A program made the translations under genes and the position numbers. The notes beneath the pieces were generated by a model that searched no databases, was not told the origin of the DNA, and saw only the letters and a list, made by a program, of their open reading frames with translations. A stretch of 64,000 nucleotides of DNA from Lichina pygmaea (lineage: Eukaryota > Ascomycota > Lichinomycetes > Lichinales > Lichinaceae): positions 1,364,001-1,428,000 of the forward strand of contig OY730171.1 of the NCBI GenBank assembly GCA_963422465.1, read 5' to 3'. This document shows, one piece after another, positions 9,916 to 21,067 of the stretch (position 1 is its first letter; each line of letters starts with the position of its first letter).

Positions 9916-11894
9916 CGACCCCCAGTCTCACAAGCGTCCGCCGTCGTCTGGAGACTCGTCGCGTACCCCATCCCACCACCGTCGGCCCGACGCATCCGCG
10001 CGTGCGACGGCATCGGGCGACCGAGAGCATGGCCCTGCCTCGCGGCGGCCGCCCATGATCACGCACGCGACGGCCCCGGCCCGACCGGACACGCACCAAG
10101 GACGGCGCCCCACCGCGGTGACGGTCGAGATGGAACGGCAGGTCAGCCGGAACTCATCGTCTCCGGGGTCGTCGCTCCTCGTGCAGCGTCAGCGGGAGCA
10201 GCATCCGCCCGCGGCCGCACGCGACGAGAAGGAGTCGTCGTTGCAGGACCTTCGCGCGCGGGCCGAGCAGGACGTCGCCTTTGAGCGAGATTACGTGCTC
10301 GTCGAGAAGCGGGCGGTGGAGGTGAACGCCTTTGCTGACGAGCTCGCCGCGAGCCCTCGCATACACGGAGGAGGCGTGCAGGTGCGGCCCAGCAGGCCGC
10401 AGGGCGGCGTCATTGCCCGACGGGCGACCACCCACGGCAGCTTACCCACGTCCGGAGGAGGGCCGTCCCAGGCTGCGACGTCTCGGGCGATCCAGGTCGC
10501 GACGACGACGACGACGACGACGGCAAAACACGGTCCCGACCCGCCGCACCGGAGACGGAGTTCCCACGACAGGCGCTACGGCGCGAGTCCCACCTCGGCG
10601 ACGTCGGCCATCTCCAAGGCGCTCAACATGGCCAACTTCCGGCTCTTTGGCGTCGGCTTCTCGCCGCCGTTCGTCGGCAAGGGAGCCTACTCGCCACCGC
10701 AGGCGTACGGCGCCTTCCCCGCCTACCCCACGACCCAGGGGAGCTTTTCCGTGGTGGGCGACGGCCGGGCGAATCTGCCGCAGGACGAAGATGCTCGGGT
10801 GGTGCAGGTCGTCGAAGAGGCGGCGACGCGCAGCGACGTGGTGTACGGCTTCGCCGAGGTGAAGCTGAAGCAGCTCATGCCGCTCGCGCCGTCGATGGAC
10901 CACGGCCTCGGTCTGCGGTCGGCCGGGATCGCCGAAGAGGGCGCCGGCGGCGAGCAGGACGGCGACGAGAGCCTGACGGTCGACGCCGTCCTGACCCTGT
11001 CCGAGGAGGCCCTGGTACTGTACGTCAAGGTGCTGGTGCTGCTGGCGAAGGTGATGGACATCGCCGGGGTATGGTGGGCGCGGAGGGACCGGGGCGAGGC
11101 CATGCCGAGCTCGCCGAGCTCGCCGTCGTCCCGAGGCGACCTGGGCGCGACCGGCGCCGTGACCGCCAGCCGCATCAACAACGTCGTGCAGTGGGTGCGC
11201 AGCCGCTTCAACCACACGCTGGAGAAGGCCGAGTTCGTGACGCTCAAGCTGCTCGAGGCACAGCGGCGGCTGCCGATGAGCCACCCGAGCCAGCCGAGCA
11301 ACCACGGCACGGGCTCGTCGTCCTCGACGACGACGACACGCATGGGCACCTCGGCCGACACCGTCGTGGTCGCCTCGGGCGTGACGGCGGAGAAGCTGAT
11401 GTACGAGCGGGCCCTGGAGCTGAGTCGGGCCGCGGCGGTCAACGAGCTGATCGGCGAGGACCTGGCCGGCTGCGAGATGGCGTACGCGACCGCGGTCCGG
11501 ATGCTGGAGGCGGTGCTGGAGTCGGACGAAGATGTCGCGGCGCGGGCCAGCGACGGCGGCGAGGACAGTCGACAGGACGTCAACGGCATGCAATGGGAGG
11601 ACCGTCAGATTGTGGAGAAACGTGGGTGTCTCCCGCAAGGGGGGGGGGGGGGGGGGGGGGGGGGTTCTTTGTCATATTTTGGCCTGCGAAGCTGATTGTC
11701 GAACAGTCGTCGCCAGTCTGCGGGTCCGACTGGGCGCGCTGAGCAAGAAGGTCGGCATGATGAACAAGCGACAGTCGACCCCGGCGGCGATCGGCACGGC
11801 CCCGACGCCGATTCTCGCGGCGCCTCATCCGCCGTCGAAGGCGATCAAGGCCACGGAGATGCCCGCCACCACCATCGCCGGCACGCCTCCATGA
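8511..11894 (+). CDS. atg1: Autophagy serine/threonine kinase ATG1 (ULK1 orthologue), 3 exons
   Basis: ATG1 starts autophagy by phosphorylating partners at the pre-autophagosomal site together with ATG13 and ATG17. The exons are 8511-8657, 8726-11621 and 11707-11894, giving 1076 residues, a usual length for filamentous ascomycetes. The start ATG has a perfect GCCACCATGG context. The kinase domain spans about residues 28-325, with glycine loop [12 protein letters not shown] lysine K58 in VAIK, catalytic D172 in HRDVKPQN, D219 in DFG, and an activation segment ending in [12 protein letters not shown] long disordered middle has runs of Arg (about 376-386), Ala (about 435-449) and Thr. YVLV at 572-575 fits the conserved Atg8-interacting motif. 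[18 protein letters not shown] block and a C-terminal MIT-like helical region (from about 800) follow. Exon 3 supplies the conserved end (VRLGALSKK). The exon 2 frame stays open past intron 2 and would give a false poly-Gly end. Confidence 0.95.
8658..8725 (+). other. Intron 1 of ATG1 (68 bp)
   Basis: It begins GTGAGA and ends GCCAG, with a branch-like GCTGAT about 20 bases before the acceptor. Both exon edges are in phase 0, and splicing joins the start of the kinase N-lobe (YRAIHM) to KTRSLVAIK as in other ATG1 proteins. Confidence 0.92.
11622..11706 (+). other. Intron 2 of ATG1 (85 bp), containing a 26-base G run
   Basis: It begins GTGGGT and ends AACAG, with the same branch-like GCTGAT (11691-11696). 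It splits a codon (phase 1): C from exon 2 plus TC from exon 3 gives Leu, so IVEK continues into LVASLRVRL, matching the conserved ATG1 C-terminus. The G run covers 11639-11664. Confidence 0.88.
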
Positions 11895-13297
11895 GGCTAC
11901 GGGGGTCGGTCGATGTGTCGGCCGATGAAGAAATCGACCTTTTCATTCTAGGAGCTTGACGGGTCTGCTAACCCCGAGATTGTCAACATCTACACGAGTC
12001 GGAGTCTTTTCCTTGGTTCGGCGCCGATGCCGTCGAAAGTCGACTTGTCTACTCGACTGCGGTGTTGTACGCCGAACGCTGTGCAGGGGCGGTTGATCAT
12101 CTACAGTACGTCAGTCAGTCGGTCGAACGCAGCCATCAGTCCATCTGTCGGTCATCTACAGCAGACGGTCGGCCAGTCAGTCAGTCGGTCGGCCAGCCAA
12201 GTACAGCCACCAGTCCGTCGGTCGACCAGCGAACTGTCATCCACATTCCGTCTTCCATCTACCATCCAGTCACGATCATGGACAACTTGAAGTCCGCCAC
12301 GCAACGATCACGTCACGTACCGCAACCAAAGACATGTGTTCACGACTCTAATGACGCGGGGGAAGGACAGGGGAGACGGCAGAGGGAGGGCGAGGGGTAT
12401 CCCATCTGTGGCTTCATCTTCTTTGCCTTGAGCTTTCCCTCTCTTTTTCTCTCCCTTTCCCTTTCACTTTCTCTTTTTTTTTTCTCAGCAGGCGCCCCAC
12501 TGGCTGCTCCCATATTTCTTTTTCTTTTTCTTCATGATCTTTATAATCTCGTGTTTCTTGTCTCTACTTGTGTCTTTGACTCTGTCCCAGTCTTCTACCT
12601 TTCTTGTTTTCTACTTTTTGTCTAATCTTCTGGTTTGTCTAGTTTTCCGGCTCTCTAGTTTTTCTGGGAACATGTCTTTTGTCGTGCTTCAATCAGTCAA
12701 TTGATCAGGAGGGCGCGTTCATGTGCTCACTGCACTTGGCTGCACATGACTCGGTGCATGCATGCATGCATATATGTATGTATTGCATTGCATTTGGATC
12801 AGGATGGAATGCTATTTACAAAAGTACATTCATTGACCGTGACCGTGACTGACTGTGACCGTGACCGTGACTCTTGCCGGGGGGGGGACAATCCATTCCA
12901 TCTCTACCCTCTTCTTCCTTTCCTCGGCACATATATTTCCATTCATCTTCCTGCCGTCACGACAGTTCCAATTCTCCATCTTCAAATCTGCGGCCACGAC
13001 ATACCGACCTTGGATGCTTCGGTAACATACCTTTTTTCCCAACGGCTGGGACAACTCTCCTCTGCAGTGCAACTGCATGCACGCACTCGCAAGCCACTTA
13101 CACTTATAGTCGGACGTCTGCCCACGTCAGATGCCAGATGCCCTGTGTGATCTCGCACAGCAGCTTTTCTGCCACGCGCGCAAGTGTCGACCGGGGGGGG
13201 GGGGGGGGGGGGGTGTTGATCTGACACTTTCTCCGGCGGCGGTCCGAGCAGGGTAGAACGGCTCTCGGCCTATAGTACAGTATCTGCAGCGAATCTT
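11895..13297. other. Downstream of ATG1: low-complexity DNA, no gene seen
   Basis: It holds CAGT/CGGT-rich repeats (about 12105-12235), a pyrimidine-rich stretch (about 12410-12560) that may include the ATG1 3' end, a TGCATGCATGCA run near 12760, GTGACC repeats (about 12834-12870) and a 21-base G run (13193-13213). ORFs here are low complexity and show no family motif. Confidence 0.5.
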
Positions 13298-13437
13298 GCC
13301 TTCAGTTTTTATTCCTTAACAGGGTTTTTTTTCTGAAGGAGTTGGCTATCGGGCTAGAAGAAGAATCTGCATCGCCGTAAAGCTACTACAGTACCCAGTG
13401 TAAGAATCAAATGAAATGAAATGGAAAAATAAATAAT
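13298..13437 (+). mobile_element. LINE 3'-end fragment (about 140 bp)
   Basis: It resembles the last part of the LINE 3' UTR: CCTTCAGTTTTTATTCC, a CTGAAGGAGTT block, GTAAAGCTACTAC, then CAGTGTAAGAATCAAAT and a short tail repeat. It is a strongly 5'-truncated insertion of the LINE family seen between 21 and 48 kb, and the only copy inside the gene island. Confidence 0.8.
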
Positions 13438-16181
13438 GTATCTGTTGCAGGAAAAACATGTTCGATTGTGGAACATCTCTGCCATCACTTTTTTTCCCTT
13501 TGCAAATCGAGAACTACCCCCCCCCCCCCCCCCCCCCCCCCTGTTCGTAGCACTTCCCCGTCGTCGTCTCGATCCGAGATCCTGATCAAGCCCATCTCGG
13601 TGAACGACTCAAGACGATCGATCAAAGACCCACGTCATGCTCACGAGTCCATTGAGCAAATCTGTCTTGGTGGCTGTTGTGCGACACTCTCCCCGACACC
13701 AAATCCACTACCACGCCCTTCCGCCGTTGAGTGGAGCGATATCCCCCCCCCCCCCCCCCCCGACTTGGCATGCCGGCTGGATCAGCACATGAGACGAAGA
13801 TGTCAGCTCCCCTTGCCATACAGTATCCCTGAAACGAGCTGTGCAGCGATCGTATCCGCCTTGTGCTGGCTATCATGTCCTGGGCTGTACGGTAGCGTAC
13901 TAGAAGAGCAGTGCCGCATGGTAATGCCTCGACGCAGTGCCTCCCCAGGCCACCGTCTCATGCCTTGCACGGGGCAGTAATCAAAAGCTGGTGCTGTGGC
14001 ACAGCAGGGCTCAACAGCCAGTATGAAACATGCTCACCAGAAAGCCTGGGGCTTGTTGCCGCAGCCGAAGAGATGCCTAAGGCAACCCGTACAGACGACC
14101 TTCGCCCAAAGCCCTGCCTGCTCGCCTTGCTCGCCCTGAGTTCCCGAGCCAGGCAGCTTTGCAGATGCTGTCCGGTACAGTACCGGTAGTACATACCGTA
14201 CCGTACTGTAGAGTTGGCTATTTCAAATCGTTGGATCGACGTTCCCGTCCCTTGCATACGTAGCCCTGCATTAGGGCTGGAGCTAATTAGAGCTCGGCTA
14301 GTCCAAGGATGAAAAGCGACATCGTCGTAGCTCCTACCGAGTAGGCGGTCGAGCATCGTTGGTTCGACCGTCAGGGCGAACGGGAAGGCTTGCTCCGTCT
14401 TGAACTGTGCCTCGCCACGTCAGCGTCTGGCGGTCGATGGCTCTTGACGGCCAACTTTCTCTGCCTCGGTAGCCTCGTCCGATGTCGTGCGTGACTGGCT
14501 CGGACATGATGTCATCGTTGGGCTCCTTGACCCACCGACCTCAGAAGCTCACGAGGCATCGCGGCCGATGCCGTCTCTCCTCTCCGTCGCTCGATCAACA
14601 TCGCAGTCCTCGACGACAGCCTAGGCTGCCGCTAACGTGCGATGGTGCCGACGACTCCGCCGGCCCGGTACGCTACTGGAGTTACACGACCGGCGCCAGT
14701 GCCCGTGGCGACGACGGCCTTCCGTTCCACAGCTATGTTACGTAACCCACATCGACCCTGGACATCTCTCCTACGTCACCTCGATAGAGAAGCAGGAATG
14801 ACGTAGTCGGAGGCAGTCAGCATTTCAATCTCGGGCCTCTGGATTCTCCGCTTTCTTGGAGGGCCCATCGATCGACCGGATCGTCACCACGGCCAGCACC
14901 CGTCGTCGTAAAGATCCTCGCGTTGTAAAGTACGGTACCGCAATCATCGGGCACGGCATCAGCTCCAATGATGTAGGACAGCTGAAGCTGAAGCAGAGTA
15001 GACACAACGTCGATGCAGCCGAGAACATGCACCGATTTCCCCGAGGTCATCAGCACCAGCGTTGACGACCCTCAAGAATGAGGCGTACTTATGAGTCATC
15101 ACGCATGGCTTACGTACCGGTAGACCCCCCCCCCCCCCCCCTTCCCCTTCGCCGCGCGGCGCGCAGCGCAAAAGCCCAAGAAGAACACGGAGCGGTCACC
15201 GATTGTCCCGTACATACGCACCCTACAGCCTTCCACGGGGTGCTGTTGCTGTAGAAAACGGCGGGTCACGTATTTCGTCGATCGGACAAGCGTCCGTCGT
15301 TCGAATTGAATGTACTAGTATAGCGATCGTCAGGGCGGGGGGGCCGGCCGTGCCTGCTTACGGTACGTCACTGGGCTTACTGCTTACCTCGGCTCCTGCA
15401 ATGTGTTGCTTTTCTTTCCGTTGGTCGGCCCAGACTACGACTCCGCCATTGGTTGGGGATTATGGCATTCAGGTGGGACTGGGAGAGTGGTGCTCGGCAG
15501 CGAAGACAGGGTCCATGAGGTACGGTACGACGACAGAGAGGACCGAGGCCTGTGGTATGGGGGGACTAAAGAGACCGAGAGACAAGCACGAGCATGGTCC
15601 TCCCTTCCCCTCGGCATCTTGTCGTCGCCCGGCCATGTGTCAGATCAAAGAATCTTCCGTCACACCCGTCGTCATCCGATCCCCACCCTCAACGTTCAGT
15701 TGACCCCGGCCCGTTTGTGGAGGGCGGGAACGAAGGATCAGATCTTGACGACGAAACAGCCCAGAAACATGCACGAGAGGTGGCAAATGTGTGAAGCCTA
15801 GGTACGGGCAACTTGACACTGGTGAATTACGACAGAAGAGTGCAATGGGGACGGCGAGAGAAAAACGAAGGATGACAGTGTTTCGAGAATAGGTAAGTAG
15901 ATACAAGAGTAGACTGGATATGGCGGAAAACGAAGCAGCTTGCAGGGACGACTGACTGGGAGGCGACGAAATCTAGATGGGGTTCAAAGTAAGAAGCAAG
16001 GAAGTATCATCGGAGGAGTGGGTATGAGAATGGCAGCACCGTCGACAATTTCCGATGGAAGACATGTTGGGAGAAGATGGTCTGACCGAGGTAGAAGACA
16101 GCCGGTTCCTCCGACGTGTTGGCGTCCGATGGTGGATGGAGGAACTATTGTCCACCGCCGAGAAATCGAGACGACTCTAGC

Positions 16182-16450
16182 GAGAAATGTGGGCCCCATG
16201 TCGCGAGCGAGCTGGTGGGCAGATGTCGGTGACCAGGCCGAGTGAAGGCTGGGCGACCAAGGCGGCGAGCTTTCTCACATCGTGCCGGACCGCCCTCCAA
16301 TGCCGAGAGAGGGAGATGAATCGACCGAGAAAGGTGAGCCCCACATCGCGAACGCTACAGTGGCCGGCAGAGATTAACAACCAGGCCGAGCGAAAGGTAG
16401 AGCGAGCGACGCAAGCTTCCTCTTACATGGGTGCCAGACCGCCACGTCAC
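16182..16450. repeat. Degenerate tandem repeat, two units of about 145 bp
   Basis: Unit 1 starts at 16182 (gagaaatgtgggccccat) and unit 2 at 16327 (gagaaaggtgagccccac). Both go on with accaggccgag and end near accgccac/accgccct. An older, weaker relative may lie just upstream (cgagaaatcgag). Confidence 0.65.
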
Positions 16451-16654
16451 CGCCTCCGGGCAGAAATCCGGATCCATGCATGTCGGACACCTCGTCACCC
16501 CTTCTTCCCCGGCCCTCTCCTACGGTCTCGTCGGGGGTGCTTGGATGTCAACCTGACCCGACCCGCCGTTGCCCCGTGCGAGCATTGTGTAGAGCCGTAG
16601 GAGTAGCGCAGCGGGCCGCCAAAGATTCTTGGGCGACGGCGACAGCGAGAGGAG

Positions 16655-16782
16655 TGAAGTTTTTGGAGCGACGTACGCCGACGAATGACCGCCGATGACG
16701 ATTCCGAGAGCAGCGAGGTGTAAAGTTTTCTCGCAAGGTACGCTGACGACCGACGGCTGATGACTCCGAGAGCAGCGACGTG
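16655..16782. repeat. Degenerate tandem repeat, two units of about 66 bp
   Basis: Both units run from aagtttt through a gtacgc-tgacga segment to ccgagagcagcga(g/c)gtg. They start near 16656 and 16722. Confidence 0.65.
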
Positions 16783-17559
16783 CTAAGATCTCTCCTGGGG
16801 TTGACGGTGGAGATGAACGGGAGAAGACGAGTCAGACGAGGAGAGGAATGGTCTCCTCTTATATATCGGCGGCGTTCTTTGAATCGGTGTACTTCGTTAA
16901 AATCAGGTACGGCCTACCATCAGGCAGCGTGAGAGGCCCCTGACAGCGCCGCAGTGTTGGCCTTAGGCAGCAGCGGAGAAACGGAGAGCGTACAAGACCA
17001 AGAACGAGCGGTCTTCCCCAGCGATCCGCGCCTCAACATTGCCTCCTTGCAAAAAACACACTCAGGGCGGAGGCCAAGAGGCAGCCACAACGTTACCCCG
17101 CCGCCTCTTCTAGCCCCAAACCCCCCCCCCCCCCCTGCCCCGTCGAGGAAAAGACCGGAGGAAGCCGGAACACGTCGAACTGCAACAGAACATTCACGGT
17201 GGCTTCTTCTCAACGGCGGAAAAAGCCACCGCCTCGGACACGTCGCACGTGAGATTGACGTGGTCCTCGTCGTCTGCTCGGTCGACCATCGCGTACGAAA
17301 TCCGGGCTTCGGTTGACAGCTTGCACCGACGTCAGCGTCCATCCAGCAGTCCCCGTCGCGACAGACGTCTCAAGAAAGAAACGGTCGGCTTGTCGAATTG
17401 AAGGTGGTTACACACCCCTTTCTCTGCTCCAGAGGCCCGCAGAAAGGGAAGCCTCCCTCCGAGGCCACGGCCCGCTTCCGAGAGCATCGCCTCCCAGGTA
17501 CCGGCCGACGATGCCCATGTCAGACTTCTCTCTTGAGCCAGAGGCTCGACGACGTTGCA

Positions 17560-18138
17560 AGAGATGAGTCACATCGTCGGGGTCGCGACGTCGGTCCCTT
17601 TAGGTTTATGCTGTGCCTCCGCACCAGAGGCTATGCGGGCCGCCGTTCCGGAGGGCCATCCTGCCTTGCCGCAATCGAGGGTGAGGGTGCGAGATGTGGC
17701 GCAGGGCGTACCGACATGGGCATTCAGGATCAGAGTGAGAGGGTCCGGCGTCGGTGACGCGGTTCGACCGAGGTTGATGGCTTTGTCCTTCCTTGCCGCA
17801 AGGGATCGTGAGGCTACCGGTGCGGCGTAGGGTCATACCGACATCGAGATCCAGGATCGGATTGGACGGTTCCGGCGACGGCGACGTGTTCTGACCGACG
17901 TTGACGGGCTCGTCCTTCTCATTAGGCTAGTCGGTCTCGACGAGTCGCGTCCTTTCTCGTCCGGACGATGAGGCCGATCTGATCCAGTCGACACCCAAGA
18001 TCGGATTGGAAGGATCCGGCGTCGGTGACATGTTTCGACCGAGTTTGACGGGATTATCCTTCTTATCAGGCCACCTGGTCCCGCCGAGCCACGCCCTTCC
18101 TCGTCGGGATGACAACGCCGATCTGATCTAGTCGTGAC
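17560..18138. repeat. Degenerate tandem repeat, about 3.5 units of 127-151 bp
   Basis: Units start at 17711, 17838 and 17989 with a partial unit before them. Each has a ccgacat/cgacacc opening, a ggatc(g/a)gattgga-type block, tccggcg(a/t)cggtgac, a ttcgacc-gagtttgac block, ttatccttct-like sequence and a closing gatctgatc. ORFs read through it only because of the repeat. Confidence 0.75.
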
Positions 18139-19576
18139 GCCATGACTGCGGATACAAGCGTGAGAAGACCAAGGTCCAGACCGATATGCAAGGCCAACAG
18201 GCAGCGCGACCCAAACCCGCAAGGCGCATTGCGTTGCAGAGGCAAGACAATGCCTCGTGAGGTTGCCAATAGCCTTGCGCAGCTGAGCGCCGACACGTGT
18301 CTTTTTGAGCCAGCGGCGGCAAAGCCAGACTCTGAAGCACTGACTCGGGCCGCGCCTTGCGCCTGGAAATCGAACGAATGCGACATCCTGCAAGAGCTCT
18401 CTCGCTTGATTCTTCGGTGGGCCTGCGGCGGAGATTCTTTGAACATGAATTCGAAGGAAGAGACGCTCCCGTCAACCCCCTAGATCGACGTTCGTGTTGG
18501 TGGCCGGACTTGACAGTCCCTTTCCACAGCCTTGTGGTCGGCTCACTTCGAAAGTGGGGGAGAGCGAGACCCGCTTGTGCAGAGGGCGCGTAGATGGACC
18601 TCTGACCCGGGAATGTCTTTCCCTAAGGTGGTGGTCTCTTTCTCCACGCTGACAAGATCTGCAGGTGCATGCTGGTCCGGAGCTTCCGTCCTCCGTGGGA
18701 TGTCGTGCTCGATCGGTGTCTGTGAGGGCTTTATTTTATTGGCCGACGCCCACTTTGGCGCCCGTGGCGCCACAGGCTCGTCACGATTCGCTCTGACGAC
18801 AAACGATCCCGAGGTCCGAAAAGGCTCTTGCGGTTCCCGTCACGTGGATGTTGCAGATGCTGAATGATGGTCCATGATCGTGGACGTCTCTACATACGTA
18901 CGTACGTACGTACCTCTTGCTGGGAACAGACTGGACGGTATCTGCGTTCTTGATGGGTCAAGCTCGACACGTTCAGCGATTGGAGAATTCCCCATGTCCC
19001 TCGCACTCCCTTGCATTGTCCAGCGTTGGGTAGATGCTCCATGGCCCATTGAACACAGGGTGACCATAGCCGGCCACGTTGCGATATCCGCAGATAAGTA
19101 GCACCCTCCCATGCTCAGAGCTTGACATTCCCCATTGAGTGTGCAATTATTACCTAAGCTCCCGACAGAAGTTAAGCGCGATCATCTGTATGGGGGCAAC
19201 AAAAGCCGTGAGACACCACCATATTCCCCTCCCGACAAAATTCTGGTCACCATTGTCAACTTCTAAGTCTCACAACTACTAATCTGAGCTGCCATCACTT
19301 TTTTCTTTACTCTTCTCTATCTTTTCCAGGTTCTCAAGTCTTACAGTACTTAATCCTACCTTCCAACATAATAATCTGCTAAATATACAGTAGTGAGGAA
19401 CTATTGAATCCATCGCTGCTTAATCCAAGACTGATCTACTTCTCTCCAAACCTATATCTATCCTCTTGCTATATTTGTTTTCTCTTGTCCTTGATGTACC
19501 ACATGTTATTGTTGTACCTTTCAGAAAAGGCCAGCATAGCTTGACTGTGTTTAGGCAGTGCTGATGTCAGAGTTGG

Positions 19577-19716
19577 TGTCACAGGGCAGACCACGAGCAC
19601 CACCAAGTCACGTGGCCACGCGGCAAGTCAGCTGACTAGATGCCACTTTTTCGCGTTTTTACCTGCCTACACTGCATTTCTCTTCTGTAGCTTTACCTTC
19701 GTGTACAATAGGAATC
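19577..19716 (+). repeat. LTR fragment, family A
   Basis: It starts TGTCACAGGGCAGACC and is similar over its length to 62634-62762, the 3' LTR of the host gypsy element at the right. It stops at ggaatc, where LINE-like coding sequence begins. Confidence 0.7.
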
Positions 19717-20835
19717 AGAAGTACTGGCCCAGGCACTAGAGAAAGAAGAAGAACATATTCTTCTGACTGACTCAAACCTCCACCACCCATCCTGGTCAAA
19801 ATCCTCTCAACTCTACTCTGAACTAGCTACTAAGTTCAAAGAACTTACAGATGATCAAGGACTAGAGCTGGCAATAGCACCCTTCACGCCAACAAGAGCA
19901 AGAACACTGGCAGAGCCTCCCTTCTCTGCTATTGACTTATTTTTTATCTCTATATCACTTCTTAATTCTTTTATTTCTTCCCAAATTAACCTAGACTTCC
20001 ACACAGGTTCAGACCACAGACCAGTTCAGACAATTCTAAGTCTGGAAACACCAAAGAAAGCCAGAACTCACCAAAGAAACTGGAGAACACTGGTTATTGG
20101 TTATTGGTATTCCTACTCCATTCTAGTGCTAGTTATCTAGACTATACTGGGTCAGCTATGAAAATTAAGCAAGGAAAACTCTAGGCCTGCTAGAGTGAAA
20201 AACCTTCTTCTGCAGTGCCTGGCCAGCACTATCCTGTCGAGATGCTGTAGAACGTGGGGGGTGGCTGGCTAGCAGCCAGCTTCCAGCTGCTCCTGAGCCC
20301 AGAAGAACTGGGGGAGGATGCCTTGTCAGAGAATCCACACTGTGAGAGCGGCGGCGGGCCGTGGTCAGGATGCCAAAGCCTGGTAGTCAGTGGTGGCAGC
20401 GACTGGAGAACACTAGATCTGGACCAAGTTAAGAAAGAAGCTAAGAATCTTCCCCCTATTCCACCACTACTTAACAGAGAGGAAGTGGATAAATATCTGG
20501 AGAACCTGGACAAAGCTCTTCAAGAACTGGCTGACAAGATAACAAGACCTCTGAGAGACTCAAAGTACACTGTTCCCTGGTGGAACCAAGAGATTAAAGA
20601 GAAAATTAAAAAGGAAAGAAAGCTGAGAAGAAAAGTCTTCCAAAACCAAGAACCAGTTCACAAACTTGAGAAGGTAATAAAGAAAAAGAAATACCTGATC
20701 AAGAATGCCAAAAGAAAGACATTCAGAGAACAACTCCAGAATCTGGCTGAAACACAAAAGCACTGGAAGATAGCCAGGTGGGGTGAAGAAAAAGCTGGCA
20801 AACCACCAGAACTTCCAATTATTCCAGAACTTACA
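19717..20835 (+). pseudogene. Diverged LINE ORF2 fragment (endonuclease and linker)
   Basis: Plus-strand translation gives an AP-endonuclease-like segment (ILLTDSNLHHPSW, then APFTPTRAR, and SDHRPV near 20012-20030) and, after a 310-bp insertion, a basic linker (VPWWNQEI near 20572, then many Lys/Arg/Glu residues). It is the counterpart of residues about 115-390 of the complete LINE ORF2 at 33249-36491 but clearly more diverged, so it is an older or sister subfamily. It lacks RT and is truncated at both ends: an LTR A piece on the left, an LTR B piece on the right. Confidence 0.75.
20092..20401 (-). mobile_element. 310-bp insertion with a 13-bp target duplication (SINE-like)
   Basis: The flanks repeat ACTGGAGAACACT exactly (20079-20091 and 20402-20414). 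On the minus strand the insert ends with CCAATAACCAATAACC, a short tandem tail like that of some SINEs. It is more GC-rich than its surroundings and has no ORF or terminal inverted repeats. A long target duplication plus a simple tail points to target-primed reverse transcription. I did not recognise the family. Confidence 0.65.
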
Positions 20836-21067
20836 TATTATAACCCAGGAGGAACACAGTCTTTATATACTCACAGAGAGCAACAGACAGGATACTGAGT
20901 GGAAGTGCCAAGCAGCATGACACAGGAGGAAGTCACATGACTGTCAAGACTGACCAGGAGTTGCTTGACACAGTGTGCATATACATTGAGCATGGCAAGC
21001 CTAACTTGACCAGCTTGACACAGCATGCATATACATCAAGACTTGTGAGTACAGCTTGACAAGCTTG
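20836..21067 (+). repeat. LTR fragment, family B
   Basis: It begins TATTATAACCCAGGAGG, matching the start of the family B LTR, and continues through the GAACACAGTCTTTAT block and the GAGC-rich part, then is cut by the 3' tail of a LINE. It is CpG-poor compared with the LTR at 3811. Confidence 0.8.

Larger units (their letters stand above)
13438..19576. other. CpG-rich region without a recognisable gene
   Basis: No ORF on either strand shows a family motif; the longest (17833-18393 minus, 15203-15703 plus) are short and compositionally biased. The region holds poly(C) tracts at 13517-13541, 13743-13761, 15125-15141 and 17121-17135, GTAC/CGGTAC-rich palindromes, three sets of degenerate tandem repeats (listed separately), and a TACG repeat at about 18893-18913. 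From about 19100 the base composition turns AT-rich and merges with the transposon zone. Confidence 0.5.

Noticed and set aside
8210-10099. 629-codon ORF on the minus strand
   Set aside because: It lies opposite ATG1 exons and is open because of the GC-rich codon pattern; it has no motif and ends in Arg-rich low complexity.
10442-11638. 398-codon minus-strand ORF (and overlapping plus-strand ORFs)
   Set aside because: Shadows of ATG1 exon 2; ATG1 has clear family motifs in its own frame.
11639-11695. ATG1 ending in poly-Gly and SLSYFGLRS
   Set aside because: This is read-through of intron 2; splicing 11622-11706 restores the conserved ATG1 C-terminus.
17833-18393. 186-codon minus-strand ORF with internal repeats
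   Set aside because: Its repeats come from the DNA-level tandem array, and unit lengths that are not all multiples of three argue against a repeat protein.
19140-19220. 5S rRNA-like words (cccgacagaagttaagcgcg)
   Set aside because: Only one short block resembles 5S; the rest of the gene and the flanking stem are absent.
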